From Ignavibacteria bacterium (GTDB taxonomy: Bacteria > Bacteroidota > Ignavibacteria > Tepidaquicellales > Tepidaquicellaceae), in assembly GCA_041649015.1 (NCBI GenBank), contig JBAZNU010000007.1, positions 1 through 64,000 of the forward strand: a stretch of DNA of 64,000 nucleotides, written 5' to 3'. The notes under the pieces were generated by a model. It saw only the letters and a program-made list of their open reading frames with translations. It searched no databases and had not been told where the DNA came from. Below, in pieces: positions 28,235 to 38,553 of the stretch. Each line of letters begins with the position of its first letter. Position 1 is the stretch's first letter. A program made the translations under genes and the position numbers.

Positions 28235-31200
28235 TTGTCTTCAGATATTAAAAATATTGTCGGAACTGAAAAGCTAATTAAAAGTAATCAGGAGAAGATT
28301 TCTAAGCCCAAGAAGAAAAGAAAACTATTCCGCAAGTTGTTTCTGATTCTGTTCCTGCTTTTTATTGCTTTAATTATTTTTGTTCAAACATCATTCTTCA
28401 AAAATTGGCTGCTTCAATATGGTGTCGATGAGATAAACAAAATACTTTCAGAAAAGGAATCAAGATTAAGTATTGAAAGAATTGAAGGATCAATATTAAA
28501 GGATTTCAAGCTTTATAACATTTCCCTTACTGTCAGGAAAGATACGATGTTCAAACTTGATTTACTCGATATTGAATTCAGTCTATCAGGACTTGCGAAT
28601 AAAGAGATCAAAATCAAATCACTGGTTCTTGAAAAACCTGAGATTAATTTCACAAAGGTTCTTGATAAGAATGACAGCCTTGTCTGGAACATCGGATATC
28701 TGCTAGAATCAGAAAAGAAGGAAGAAGATACAACAAAAAGCGAATTTGATTGGAAAATATATGCTGACAATTTTGAAATTAAGAACGGTTCCTTAAGATC
28801 GCTGGATGCAAAGGATTCAAGCATACCGATAAGAGATGCAGTAATGAGAAAAATAGATGCACTGACTTCAGACAGCCTTGATGTTTCATCTTTGAACATT
28901 AGACTTAATGCACAATACCTTCCCGACGATAAGAATATTAATGTTGAAAATATTTCTTTTAAAACAAATTCTAATTTTAACTTAATCGGTTTATCATTCA
29001 ATGCTTCTCTGGACAAAGACGACCTTGCTAAAGTTGAAAATCTTAGCTTGGTTACAGAGAAATCCAACATAAAAATTAAGGTTGCTTCCATTGAAAATCT
29101 TAATCCACTCAAGAATAAGGTAGACTACTTTGAATTTCAAAAGAAAAACTTTGTGGTTGATATCATTACGGATAAATTTGATTTTGATGATCTCACTTAT
29201 TTTCTACCGGATATAAATTTTATGAATGGATCAGTATTCCTTAACCTGAAGGCAGACGGTAACTACGCAGATTTTAAGATGGATGAATTATTAGTTACTC
29301 TGCCCTATGGTACTACTTTAGATATAAACGGAAGGGTTAAAAATCTGCATGAGCCTTCAAGACTATATTTTGATGTTGATTGCAGGAATGCCGTTCTGAA
29401 TCCAAAAGATGAAGAGGAAATAACCCCGGGTTTGCCGATACCTGATTACAGTCATCTGGGTATTGTAAGGGCAAGTTTTAAGTTTACAGGTGAACCATTG
29501 AAGTTTAATGCTGAAGCTATTGTGAGTTCAACAGCAGGCGATGCAGAAGTCAAAGGATTTCTCGATATTACTCAGAATGAACTTGTATACGATGCTGAAG
29601 CTACAACAAAAAATATTGATATTGGGAGAATAATCAAAGATGAAAGTTTGAGAAGTAATATTACGGGAGATTTTATTGTATCCGGCAGAGGAGTTGATTA
29701 CAAGACCATGGTTAACAAAATATCCTATAATATTAAGAATACGGTTTTGTTTGATCAAAGGATTGAATCGTCAAGTGGTACAATAGATGCAAATTCAGGT
29801 AATATAGATCTGAATGTTGATTACAAATCTAATTCTGGTTATGCAAAAATTGACGGCAATATTATTGTAAGAGACATCGATAATCTTGCTTATAACCTTA
29901 AAGGTAATGTTAATAATTTAGATATTTCAACGTTTGTTAAGGGATCTGAAAATAGAAGTGATTTAAACTTTACATTCGATGTGCAGGGTAATGGAACAGA
30001 TATTGATAATCTGACAGGCAAACTGAATGTGCAGATGGATCAATCCATGTTATCAGATTATATGTTACCCTCAAGTCCGTTGTCAATAGAATTTTCGCAG
30101 ACAGATACAGCAAGAATTGTTAAAGTTGAATCTAACCTGCTTGATCTGACAGCGTCAGGTAAGTTTAGATTTTTAGATTTACCGGGGATAGTTACAAACA
30201 ATATTGATCAATTATCAGAACAGATTTCCAATAATCTAAATATGGACACGCTCGGATTTTTCTCTAATCCAGAGGTATCTGACTTCAGGATCAGGTCTTA
30301 TGTACATAATTCCTATTCAACCGACTTAAGATATTATATTAAAATAAAAAGTCTCCTTCCGCTAAACTTAATCCTTCAAGACAGCAGTCTGGTTTTTAAG
30401 TGTGACATAAGGGGCAGGCTGCTTAATGACGACAATACGATGGTGTTTTCTGTCGCTGGACGGTTTGAAGATTTTATGTACGGAGATACGACTCTTCTAT
30501 TCAAAAAAAGTGTTGTAAGAGTTTTTCTGAAAAACGATTATCAGACCAACTTACCATTTTCTTATCTTGCTGATGTAAACTTCCGGGCATCCGATATGTC
30601 AGCAGGTAATATTAATTTTGACACGATAGGTGTAGATTTAAACACCTCCTCATATCTTCCAACCTTGTCTGCTTATGTAAAAATTGACTCATCAAAAAGT
30701 TTTTATACTCAGGGTGCAGGAATTTTCCTGAAAAGTATAGCCGGAATTCAGTTTGATACTATGAGCATTCAGTTCGATTCGTACAAACTTCACAACGCAG
30801 AGCCTATTATGGCAAAATATGTTATTGATGATACAGGAATCTCAAAAAATCATTTTGATATATCCAGTTTTAAACTTACTGATGGAAACCAAAGATTAAA
30901 CATTTCAGGAATATACTCACTAAACGGTTTCAGTAATATTTCATTATCTGCAGATCGAATAAGCATTGCAAAACTTCAAAAACACTTCAATCCGAATATT
31001 GAAAAAAATGACCTGTTAAACGGTAACGTCAGAAGGGTAAAAATTGATTATAAAGGTTCTTTTGAAAATCCGGAACTTAATTTCGAAGCCAATACTGATT
31101 TTCTCAGTTCGCAAAAAATCAAGCTTGGAAGAATGGATGCTTTGGTTAATTACAAAAATAATTTATTAAAACCTCAAGTTGCTTTTTACAATCCTAATAA

Positions 31201-32875
31201 TGCAGGTTCGTTGTTAATTGACGGTAGTTTACCTTATGATAATCCGCTTATCGCAAGTAAAAATGAAGTAGACAGAAGTAGTATATTATTAAATCCGGTT
31301 GATATAAAAATAGCCAGCAAAGATTTCCAAATAAAGATTCTGGAACAGTTTGTACCGGTGATATCAAGTCTGAAAGGAAGAATGAACGGTGAAATAGATA
31401 TCAATGGAATTGTTAAAACACCTCAGCTTTCCGGTAATCTTAATGTTAAGAACGGTTCATTTATATTTGATATGACCGGAGTAAATTATGATTTCGACGC
31501 ATTCCTCTCGACTGAGAAACAAAGACTGAATTTTTCTGATTTTAAGATAACGCATAAAACAGCGAAAAATAAAATTATGAATTTGGGAGGGTATATTGAT
31601 TTTTCGAATCTGACATTAAATGACATGGAGCTTCGCATAAGAGGAGAAGGTAAATTGCTTGATGAATCAGTTACGCAAAATGTTATGGGTGTATATGGGA
31701 ATCTATTCGGGAAAACCTCAAACGATTTAGTGTTAAAGGGAAATGCTGATAATTTATACATGACAGGTAACATCGATATAACTGAAGGTAGAATTTCAAT
31801 AATTCCTCAGTATAAGGTTGCTTATAATATTTATGATGATAACTTTATATATAGGGTCAAAGTCGATTCTTCTATACTAAGAAGCGATACGCTTTTTCTT
31901 GCTAAGTATAGTGATAGCCTTTCAATGTTTGAGAAATCAAAACTTGATCCCTTTGACTCTTATTTTAAGTTAATTAACGACACATTGGAAAAGAAAACCC
32001 AAGCAAGTAATTTTAAATACTTTATCAAATTAAATACGCTCAAAGATATTTACTGCAGACTTCTTATAGAAGAAAAGTCAGGTCAGGAATTTACAGGAAA
32101 CGTGTCTGCAAGTATAACTTTTGATAACCTTGAGACCCCTTCATTCTCAACAAGAGGAAGGGTTAATATTGGTGAAAATTCATTCTATAAATTTTATAAA
32201 AGTTTTTTAGCTGAAGGGTATGTGCTTTTTACTGGTGATGTTGTTAATCCCGAGTTATACATAAAGGGACTGTATGCCACGAAAACAACTGATCCTAACA
32301 ATAATAACGCATCAAGAGAAGTTGAAATTAAACTTGATGTTAATGGAAACGCAATGAGTCCCAAATTAAAATGGGAGGTGTTATCAAACGGAAGTACATA
32401 TGGAGGCAGTGATCCTACTGACGATGCCATAAGCTTTATTGTTTTTGGAAGATTCAAAGATGAACTTAATGCTGACCAGCGTTTATCAATGTTTTCAAGT
32501 GTTGGTGCAAATGTGGGAACAAGTTTCGCTTCAAACTATGTATCGGATATTATTAATACATATCTTCCATTTATTGTGAAGACAGATATTACGTATAATG
32601 ACGCAAAGAAAGGTACTTTTGCCGATAATACAGATATTAGGTTTACAGCACAATTTGGAGGAGCGACTATAATATTAGGAGGACAGATCCTTAGGGATTT
32701 ATCGAATACAAACTTTCTTATAGAATATCCGCTAAATAACATACTGGGTATTAATAATATATCTCAGAATTTGATAATACAACTTGAAAGGTATTTTGAC
32801 CCGTTTTCTCAGAACAATGTACTTTCAAATGACAGCAGGACGGGCGGTTCTTTGTTTTACAGAATAAAATTTTAA
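28235..32875 (+). CDS. tamB: TamB-like translocation/assembly module protein (DUF490)
   Basis: A 1546-residue protein with an N-terminal membrane anchor (about residues 35-54), then a very long AsmA-like beta-rich body and a C-terminal DUF490 region. The final 120 residues have the usual 'DAISFIVFGRF', 'GGQILRDLSNTNFLIEYPL' and a beta-strand end with aromatic Phe. TamB-type proteins bridge the inner and outer membranes and are linked to phospholipid transport and outer-membrane protein assembly. It starts at TTG 6 nt after rfaE2. No Omp85/TamA partner is in the window. Confidence 0.9.
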   Translation: MSSDIKNIVGTEKLIKSNQEKISKPKKKRKLFRKLFLILFLLFIALIIFVQTSFFKNWLLQYGVDEINKILSEKESRLSIERIEGSILKDFKLYNISLTVRKDTMFKLDLLDIEFSLSGLANKEIKIKSLVLEKPEINFTKVLDKNDSLVWNIGYLLESEKKEEDTTKSEFDWKIYADNFEIKNGSLRSLDAKDSSIPIRDAVMRKIDALTSDSLDVSSLNIRLNAQYLPDDKNINVENISFKTNSNFNLIGLSFNASLDKDDLAKVENLSLVTEKSNIKIKVASIENLNPLKNKVDYFEFQKKNFVVDIITDKFDFDDLTYFLPDINFMNGSVFLNLKADGNYADFKMDELLVTLPYGTTLDINGRVKNLHEPSRLYFDVDCRNAVLNPKDEEEITPGLPIPDYSHLGIVRASFKFTGEPLKFNAEAIVSSTAGDAEVKGFLDITQNELVYDAEATTKNIDIGRIIKDESLRSNITGDFIVSGRGVDYKTMVNKISYNIKNTVLFDQRIESSSGTIDANSGNIDLNVDYKSNSGYAKIDGNIIVRDIDNLAYNLKGNVNNLDISTFVKGSENRSDLNFTFDVQGNGTDIDNLTGKLNVQMDQSMLSDYMLPSSPLSIEFSQTDTARIVKVESNLLDLTASGKFRFLDLPGIVTNNIDQLSEQISNNLNMDTLGFFSNPEVSDFRIRSYVHNSYSTDLRYYIKIKSLLPLNLILQDSSLVFKCDIRGRLLNDDNTMVFSVAGRFEDFMYGDTTLLFKKSVVRVFLKNDYQTNLPFSYLADVNFRASDMSAGNINFDTIGVDLNTSSYLPTLSAYVKIDSSKSFYTQGAGIFLKSIAGIQFDTMSIQFDSYKLHNAEPIMAKYVIDDTGISKNHFDISSFKLTDGNQRLNISGIYSLNGFSNISLSADRISIAKLQKHFNPNIEKNDLLNGNVRRVKIDYKGSFENPELNFEANTDFLSSQKIKLGRMDALVNYKNNLLKPQVAFYNPNNAGSLLIDGSLPYDNPLIASKNEVDRSSILLNPVDIKIASKDFQIKILEQFVPVISSLKGRMNGEIDINGIVKTPQLSGNLNVKNGSFIFDMTGVNYDFDAFLSTEKQRLNFSDFKITHKTAKNKIMNLGGYIDFSNLTLNDMELRIRGEGKLLDESVTQNVMGVYGNLFGKTSNDLVLKGNADNLYMTGNIDITEGRISIIPQYKVAYNIYDDNFIYRVKVDSSILRSDTLFLAKYSDSLSMFEKSKLDPFDSYFKLINDTLEKKTQASNFKYFIKLNTLKDIYCRLLIEEKSGQEFTGNVSASITFDNLETPSFSTRGRVNIGENSFYKFYKSFLAEGYVLFTGDVVNPELYIKGLYATKTTDPNNNNASREVEIKLDVNGNAMSPKLKWEVLSNGSTYGGSDPTDDAISFIVFGRFKDELNADQRLSMFSSVGANVGTSFASNYVSDIINTYLPFIVKTDITYNDAKKGTFADNTDIRFTAQFGGATIILGGQILRDLSNTNFLIEYPLNNILGINNISQNLIIQLERYFDPFSQNNVLSNDSRTGGSLFYRIKF

Positions 32876-32879
32876 TACA

Positions 32880-34568
32880 ATGAAAATTATTCTAACGTTT
32901 ACTATTCTCGTTAGTTATTTTGTATTTTCTCAAAACTGTTTGTATTCCAATCCGATAATTAGTGATATAAAATATTCGGAGGTCGAAGTCTATTCTGTAA
33001 AAATATCATGGAAGACAAATGAGTTGGCTGATTCCAAAGTAAGATGGATGATTAGTGATTCAAATTATCAAGCAATTGAATATAAGGATTCGTTGTACAA
33101 TCCTGTGTTGGACACCGTCCATTCTGTTGTGTTAACATTTTTAAATCCTTATACTTTATACAATTATAATATTACTTCTACTTCTTTTTCGGGAAGCACA
33201 ACAATCCCAAATCAGATGTTTGCTACACAGTCTGTTAATTATGGTAGAATCAGCGTATTTTTTAATAAATCAGTTGATACAACTGTTAACTCAGGGATTA
33301 TTGCGGAGGGTAATGCAGATTTAAGAGCAAAATTATTAGACCGCATTGTTACATCAGGTTATTACATAGATGCCGTAACAAGTTATTTTGAAGATGCTGC
33401 TGAAATAACATCAGAATTAATTAGGGCTCATCAAAATGGAGTAATAATTAGGTTTATCTATGACGGAAAACAAAATTCAAGATGGGTTGACTCATTAATT
33501 GCAAATGGAATCAGGGTTGTTAAAAGGAATTATGACAATATCAATGGACATTGTCTTAATGCTAACTACTGGGTTTTTGATGCAAGATGTACTTGTTCGG
33601 GACAGAATGTATACGTATGGACATCATCCGCATCTATATCAAATAAAGGCTTTTACGAAGATAAAAACTCAGCAATTGAAATAAACGATAGAACTCTTGC
33701 TTATATATACACAAGAGAAATTGATGAAATGTGGGGATCGTATTCTAATTATCCGGATACAACACTCTCAAAATTTGGCTCAAACAAAAAGGATAATGTT
33801 CCTCATATTGTTAATCTTAATGGAGTGTATGCGGAAGTATATTTCGGACCATCGGATAGCGTTCATTCTCAAATGAAAAAGTTTTTTAGTAAATCATTAT
33901 CCACCATTGTATTCAGTACTTATGATTTTAATTCTCAGAGTATTTTTGATGCATTGTATAATATCAGAATTGAAAGAAACATCAGAGGTATTTTTGATAA
34001 GTCAAAACTTAATATACCATTCTTTAACTCTATGAAATTATGGGCTGATATTTGGCAGGATTCAACGGCAGGTAATATGCATCATAAATATATGATTTCC
34101 GACCCGACAGGTAATTACAATACATCATCTGTTTTAATGGGGTCAGCAGACTGGACAAATGAATCAAACCTTTTCAATGACGAAAATATCTTAGTGATAC
34201 ACAGTCCAATGGTTGCTAATCAATATTATCAGGAATTTCATCAAAGGTACAAAGAAGTGAGCGGACATCTTGTAAATATTCATACTTTTTCGAATGAATT
34301 ACCTTCTGATTTCAAACTTTACCAGAATTATCCAAATCCTTTTAATGCACAAACAGTAATTAGATTTTCTGTGAATAAAACAACAGATGTAAAACTTCAG
34401 TTGTATAATGTCCTTGGTCAGTTAGTTAAGGAACTTGTCAATTCAAGATTCAGTCCGGGCGTTTATCAGGTCACTATTAACAGCAGTTTACTTTCAAGCG
34501 GAATTTATTATTATATACTGAGGTCTGAAGGATACTCGGATGTTAAAAAACTTGTTGTAACTAAATAA
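32880..34568 (+). CDS. Secreted phospholipase D-like protein with T9SS sorting domain
   Basis: A 562-residue protein with signal peptide (about 1-22), an N-terminal fibronectin III-like domain (about 25-115: 'SVKISWKTNELADSKVRW'), two PLD-like halves and a T9SS tail (QNYPNPFNAQTVIRF, LQLYNVLGQLV, SSGIYYYIL). The second half has a perfect HxKxxxxD motif (His401, Lys403, Asp408). In the first half the corresponding site (His224 in GHCLNANYWVFD) lacks the Lys, so it is degenerate. Its activity could be nuclease or phospholipase, or lost. It starts 4 nt after tamB. Confidence 0.88.
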   Translation: MKIILTFTILVSYFVFSQNCLYSNPIISDIKYSEVEVYSVKISWKTNELADSKVRWMISDSNYQAIEYKDSLYNPVLDTVHSVVLTFLNPYTLYNYNITSTSFSGSTTIPNQMFATQSVNYGRISVFFNKSVDTTVNSGIIAEGNADLRAKLLDRIVTSGYYIDAVTSYFEDAAEITSELIRAHQNGVIIRFIYDGKQNSRWVDSLIANGIRVVKRNYDNINGHCLNANYWVFDARCTCSGQNVYVWTSSASISNKGFYEDKNSAIEINDRTLAYIYTREIDEMWGSYSNYPDTTLSKFGSNKKDNVPHIVNLNGVYAEVYFGPSDSVHSQMKKFFSKSLSTIVFSTYDFNSQSIFDALYNIRIERNIRGIFDKSKLNIPFFNSMKLWADIWQDSTAGNMHHKYMISDPTGNYNTSSVLMGSADWTNESNLFNDENILVIHSPMVANQYYQEFHQRYKEVSGHLVNIHTFSNELPSDFKLYQNYPNPFNAQTVIRFSVNKTTDVKLQLYNVLGQLVKELVNSRFSPGVYQVTINSSLLSSGIYYYILRSEGYSDVKKLVVTK

Positions 34569-34580
34569 AATATAATCAAA

Positions 34581-36710
34581 CTGCATAAAGAAATAATTGA
34601 ATTTTTAAGGAAGAACAAAGGAACTCACTATAAATTTAACCATTTATCAGGAAATCTTCATATACCAAATACTGACAGGGGTTTATTAAGAGAAGCTTTG
34701 AGTGATCTCGTAATATCTGATGATATCAAAAAAGATGGAAAATATTATTTCATTCCTGCCGAAGATAATACTTATTTAACGGGTGATGTGGTAATAAGTA
34801 ATAATGAATCTATTGCAGTTCAATACAGAGATTCTTCGGGCAAGATTCTTGTACTTGATATCAAACTGAAGAAGGGGCAGACTGTCTCGATAGGGGATAA
34901 GGTAGAATTCAGGCGTTCATATAAAGGAAAGACGGGGAATGAATTTGCAAGAATTACGAAAGTAATTAACAAGGATGCGTATTATATAACAGGTTTTTTT
35001 GACCCCAAGAGAAGCTTTGCTAAAGTTTATCCTGATTCAAAGAGAATTCGTGCTGATGTAATTGTAAGGAAACCTGATTTTAATGGTGCACAATATGGCG
35101 ATAAGGTTGTTTGTGAAATTATTAATGTGGATGATATTGAAAGCGGTGTAGTTGACCTTGAGGCAAGGGTTGTTGAAGTTCTCGGTAAAGCAGGTGATAC
35201 GCTTGTTGAGGTAAAGTCTGTTATGAAGAAATATGGTTTTACAGATAGGTTTGATGATATTGTTGTTGAAGAAACTGCTAATGTTTATAAAGAATACAAG
35301 GAAAAGTCGGAAATTGGTTCAGTGAATTCCGATCGGGAAGATTTAAGAGAATTAACTATCTTTACTATTGACCCTGAAGATGCAAAAGATTTTGATGATG
35401 CTGTTTCAATTCAGAAAATAAAAGATGGATTTATAATTGGAGTTCATATAGCTGATGTATCTTATTTTGTAAAGGATGGTTCTTCTATTGATGTAGAAGC
35501 ATTTAAACGTGCTACGAGCGTGTATTTCCCTGCAAAAGTAATCCCGATGCTTCCCGAAATTTTATCAAATGATTTATGTTCATTGAAACCTAATGTTGAC
35601 AGGTATGCTTTCACTATTTTTATTGAGTTGGGAAAAAACTATGATGTTAAAAATTACAGGTTGACAAAAAGTCTTATTAAAAGTAAAAGACGTTTTACTT
35701 ATGAAGAGGCACAAGAGATAATAGAAAAGAAGAAGGGCGATTTTGTAAAAGAATTACTTTTATTGCATAAAGTTGCTCAAGCATTGACAAAGAAGAGAAT
35801 TAACGAAGGCTCGATAGATTTCGATACACGTGAATTATATTTCGAGATTGATTCTAAAGGTCTTATAAGAAGTATTGGTGTGAAAGAAAGATTGGATTCG
35901 ATGCGACTCATTGAAGAGTTTATGCTCATGGCAAACAGATGCGTTACTCAGTTTGTCAGTAATCTTGAAAAGCAAATACGTCAGCCGCTTCCTTTTGTAT
36001 TCCGAGTTCATGATTTGCCGGATGCTGATAAACTTTTTAATCTATCGGAGTTTATAAGACAATTCGGTTACAAAGCAAACCTCAAAGATAAAAATGAAAT
36101 CCGTAAACTGCTCGAAATGGTGAAGGGAAAACCAGAAGAATTTATTATTAATGATTTGCTTATACGGTCCATGGCGAAAGCAGTTTACACGAATGAGAAT
36201 ATCGGACATTATGGATTAGGTTTCGATGACTATACACATTTCACATCTCCTATACGCAGATATCCAGACTTAATCGTTCACAGACTTCTTTATCTTTACA
36301 ATAATTATAATTCAAAAGAGGAGAAACTTAAAATTCCTCAACGATATCAAAATTCACTTGGCGATACCTGCAAGCACTGCTCGGTTCAGGAGCAGAATGC
36401 TGTTGCAGCAGAAAGAGAAGTGAAAAAGATTTTGCAGGTTGAATTTATAAAGGATAAAGTAGGGGATGAATTTAATGCTATCGTTTCCGGGATAAGCAGG
36501 TTTGGACTTTTCGTAGAAATTGATGATTTTATGGTTGAGGGTATGGTAAGATTCCGTGATATTCCGGGTGATTATTATGAGTATGACGAAAAGAACCACT
36601 GTGCCATTGGTACAAGAAAGCGTAAGATGTTTAAAGCAGGCGACCGTTTAAGAGTAAAACTTATACAAGCAAATACTGAGACCCGCAAGATAGATTTTGT
36701 AATAGTATAA
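34581..36710 (+). CDS. rnr: Ribonuclease R, start codon non-standard or uncertain
   Basis: A processive 3'-5' exoribonuclease with cold-shock domains (about residues 60-200), the RNB catalytic domain with 'TIDPEDAKDFDDAVSI' and its Mg-binding Asp cluster, and a C-terminal S1 domain ('GLFVEIDDFMVEGMVRF'). The first standard start is a TTG at 34698, but the same frame is open back to 34569 and encodes the expected N-terminal winged-helix segment (HKEIIEFLRKNKGTHY, then NLHIPNTDRGLLREALSDL). I therefore placed the start at the CTG at 34581; ATC 34575 or ATA 34572 are alternatives. It begins 12 nt after the PLD stop and is convergent with nuoF, 13 nt apart. Confidence 0.9.
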   Translation: MHKEIIEFLRKNKGTHYKFNHLSGNLHIPNTDRGLLREALSDLVISDDIKKDGKYYFIPAEDNTYLTGDVVISNNESIAVQYRDSSGKILVLDIKLKKGQTVSIGDKVEFRRSYKGKTGNEFARITKVINKDAYYITGFFDPKRSFAKVYPDSKRIRADVIVRKPDFNGAQYGDKVVCEIINVDDIESGVVDLEARVVEVLGKAGDTLVEVKSVMKKYGFTDRFDDIVVEETANVYKEYKEKSEIGSVNSDREDLRELTIFTIDPEDAKDFDDAVSIQKIKDGFIIGVHIADVSYFVKDGSSIDVEAFKRATSVYFPAKVIPMLPEILSNDLCSLKPNVDRYAFTIFIELGKNYDVKNYRLTKSLIKSKRRFTYEEAQEIIEKKKGDFVKELLLLHKVAQALTKKRINEGSIDFDTRELYFEIDSKGLIRSIGVKERLDSMRLIEEFMLMANRCVTQFVSNLEKQIRQPLPFVFRVHDLPDADKLFNLSEFIRQFGYKANLKDKNEIRKLLEMVKGKPEEFIINDLLIRSMAKAVYTNENIGHYGLGFDDYTHFTSPIRRYPDLIVHRLLYLYNNYNSKEEKLKIPQRYQNSLGDTCKHCSVQEQNAVAAEREVKKILQVEFIKDKVGDEFNAIVSGISRFGLFVEIDDFMVEGMVRFRDIPGDYYEYDEKNHCAIGTRKRKMFKAGDRLRVKLIQANTETRKIDFVIV

Positions 36711-36723
36711 TTTACTTCCGATA

Positions 36724-38013
36724 TTACTCCATTCGTAAGGAATGCACCTTATTCATTACAGGGACGACTAAATTATTATCAGAAACTTTTTTCTCAAAAT
36801 CACTTCGGAATTTCTTTATAGTCCATTTCACAGGCCATGCTGCGGCATCGCCGAGTGCACAGATAGTATTTCCTTCGATGTTCTCAGCAACAGAGGTCAG
36901 CAAATCCAAATCCTGAAGTCTTCCTTCTCCTGAATCAATTCTCTTCAAGACTCTTAACAGCCAGCCCGTACCCTCGCGGCAAGGTGTACATTGTCCGCAG
37001 GATTCATGATAGTAGAATTTAGATATACGAATCAAAACTTTAAGTATATCAGTATCTTCATCCATAACCATAACGCCCGCAGTGCCGATTGAAGAACCAA
37101 ATTCCTTAAGACTTTCATTATCCATCTTAGCGCTCAGGCATTCTTCTTTAGTGAGAGGGGGCATTGAAGAACCTCCCGGGATAACCATTTTTATATCCTT
37201 GCCGTTTGTAACACCGCCGCAGATATCATTAATAATCGTCATCAAAGGAGTGCCTGTCGGTAATTCGTATACACCGGGTTTGTTTACGTGTCCGCTGACA
37301 CCAAAAAGTAAAGTACCCGGATGTTTGGGGGCACCAATTCCCGTAAACCATGCAGCGCCGTTATTAATTATTTCAGGAACGTTTGTAAGTGTTTCGATAT
37401 TATTAATTGTAGTAGGGCAACCCCACAAGCCGTAAGCAGCAGGAAAAGGCGGCTTCACCCTTGGGTATCCCCGTTTGCCTTCGACTGAATTCATTAAAGC
37501 AGATTCCTCGCCGCAGATATATGCACCCGCACCTCTATGTATATAAATATCCGTCGAGAAATTACTTCCTAAAATATTTTTTCCTACATATCCCTTCTTA
37601 TAAGCATCATCAAGAGCATCCTGAAGTAGGTTTATCCATTTATAATACTCGCCTCTTATATAAACGTAAGCAGCTTTAATTCCCATTGCATAACATGCAA
37701 GCAGTGTTCCTTCAATAAACTGATGAGGATTCTTTTCAAAGATTTCTCTATCCTTAAAACTGCCGGGTTCTGATTCATCACCGTTGCAGCAAAGATACTT
37801 ATCCTTATCAGTTTGCTTTGGCATGAAAGTCCATTTCAAACCTGTCGGGAAGCATGCACCTCCTCGACCTCGGAGATTTGAGCTTTTGACTTCATTAGTA
37901 ACCTCATCAGGTGCCATCTCCTTAATAGCTTTGCGGATAGCCTTATAACCGCCGTTTGCTTCATAAACATCAATCTTATGTAAATCAGGAATATCTTTTA
38001 GAATTATTTTCAT
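36724..38013 (-). CDS. nuoF: NADH-quinone oxidoreductase subunit F
   Basis: The NADH- and FMN-binding subunit of complex I, 429 residues. It has the FMN/NADH loop GRGGACFPTG (49-58), 'NGDESEPGSFKDRE', 'GAGAYICGEESAL', and the N3 4Fe-4S ligands Cys339, Cys342 and Cys345 (SCGQCTPCREGT) with Cys385 (NTICALGD). Last gene of the nuoCDEF run; the usual nuoG-N do not follow, since the next gene on this side is rnr on the other strand. Confidence 0.97.
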   Translation of the reverse strand: MKIILKDIPDLHKIDVYEANGGYKAIRKAIKEMAPDEVTNEVKSSNLRGRGGACFPTGLKWTFMPKQTDKDKYLCCNGDESEPGSFKDREIFEKNPHQFIEGTLLACYAMGIKAAYVYIRGEYYKWINLLQDALDDAYKKGYVGKNILGSNFSTDIYIHRGAGAYICGEESALMNSVEGKRGYPRVKPPFPAAYGLWGCPTTINNIETLTNVPEIINNGAAWFTGIGAPKHPGTLLFGVSGHVNKPGVYELPTGTPLMTIINDICGGVTNGKDIKMVIPGGSSMPPLTKEECLSAKMDNESLKEFGSSIGTAGVMVMDEDTDILKVLIRISKFYYHESCGQCTPCREGTGWLLRVLKRIDSGEGRLQDLDLLTSVAENIEGNTICALGDAAAWPVKWTIKKFRSDFEKKVSDNNLVVPVMNKVHSLRME

Positions 38014-38054
38014 ATATTATTTCAAGTTCAATGTTGGATTAAATATAAGAACAA

Positions 38055-38537
38055 TTAATGAGACTTTTTAAAGTCGTCTATAAGTTTATCGAAACTTTCA
38101 ACAGTAAGATTTTCGTAGTACTCTTTGTTATTAACCTGAATCATCGGAGCGGTACCGCAGCTTCCGAGACACTCAACCTCCTCAATAGTGAACAACTTGT
38201 CTTCTGTAGTTTCATTATTCTTTATACCAAGTTTTTCGGATGCGAGTTTAAATAAATCATATCCTCCTCTAAGCATACATGAAACGTTAGTGCATATCTG
38301 CAAATGGTATTTTCCGCGGGGTTGTTTATTAAACATTGTATAGAAAGTAACTACGCCGAGAATATGCTCATAAGATACTTTAAGCAAATCGCCGACATAT
38401 ATCATTGAATCTTCTGATATCCAACCTTCTTTTTCCTGTACCATCCAGAGCACAGGCAGTAAAGCCGCCTGTGAAGACGGGTAACGGGATTTAATCTCTT
38501 CTACTTTCTTTAATTCTTCTTCGTTAAATAATGACAT
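38055..38537 (-). CDS. nuoE: NADH-quinone oxidoreductase subunit E
   Basis: A 160-residue thioredoxin-fold 2Fe-2S (N1a) subunit of the NADH dehydrogenase module. Cluster ligands are Cys82 and Cys87 (ICTNVSC) and Cys123 and Cys127 (ECLGSC). The helical N-terminal region (YPSSQAALLPVLWMVQEKEGW) is typical. It lies 16 nt after nuoD and 41 nt before nuoF. Confidence 0.96.
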   Translation of the reverse strand: MSLFNEEELKKVEEIKSRYPSSQAALLPVLWMVQEKEGWISEDSMIYVGDLLKVSYEHILGVVTFYTMFNKQPRGKYHLQICTNVSCMLRGGYDLFKLASEKLGIKNNETTEDKLFTIEEVECLGSCGTAPMIQVNNKEYYENLTVESFDKLIDDFKKSH

Positions 38538-38553
38538 CTTAATAAAATTAATT

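Noticed and set aside
28513..29112. 199-codon minus-strand open frame
   Set aside because: Antisense to tamB with no ribosome site or domain.
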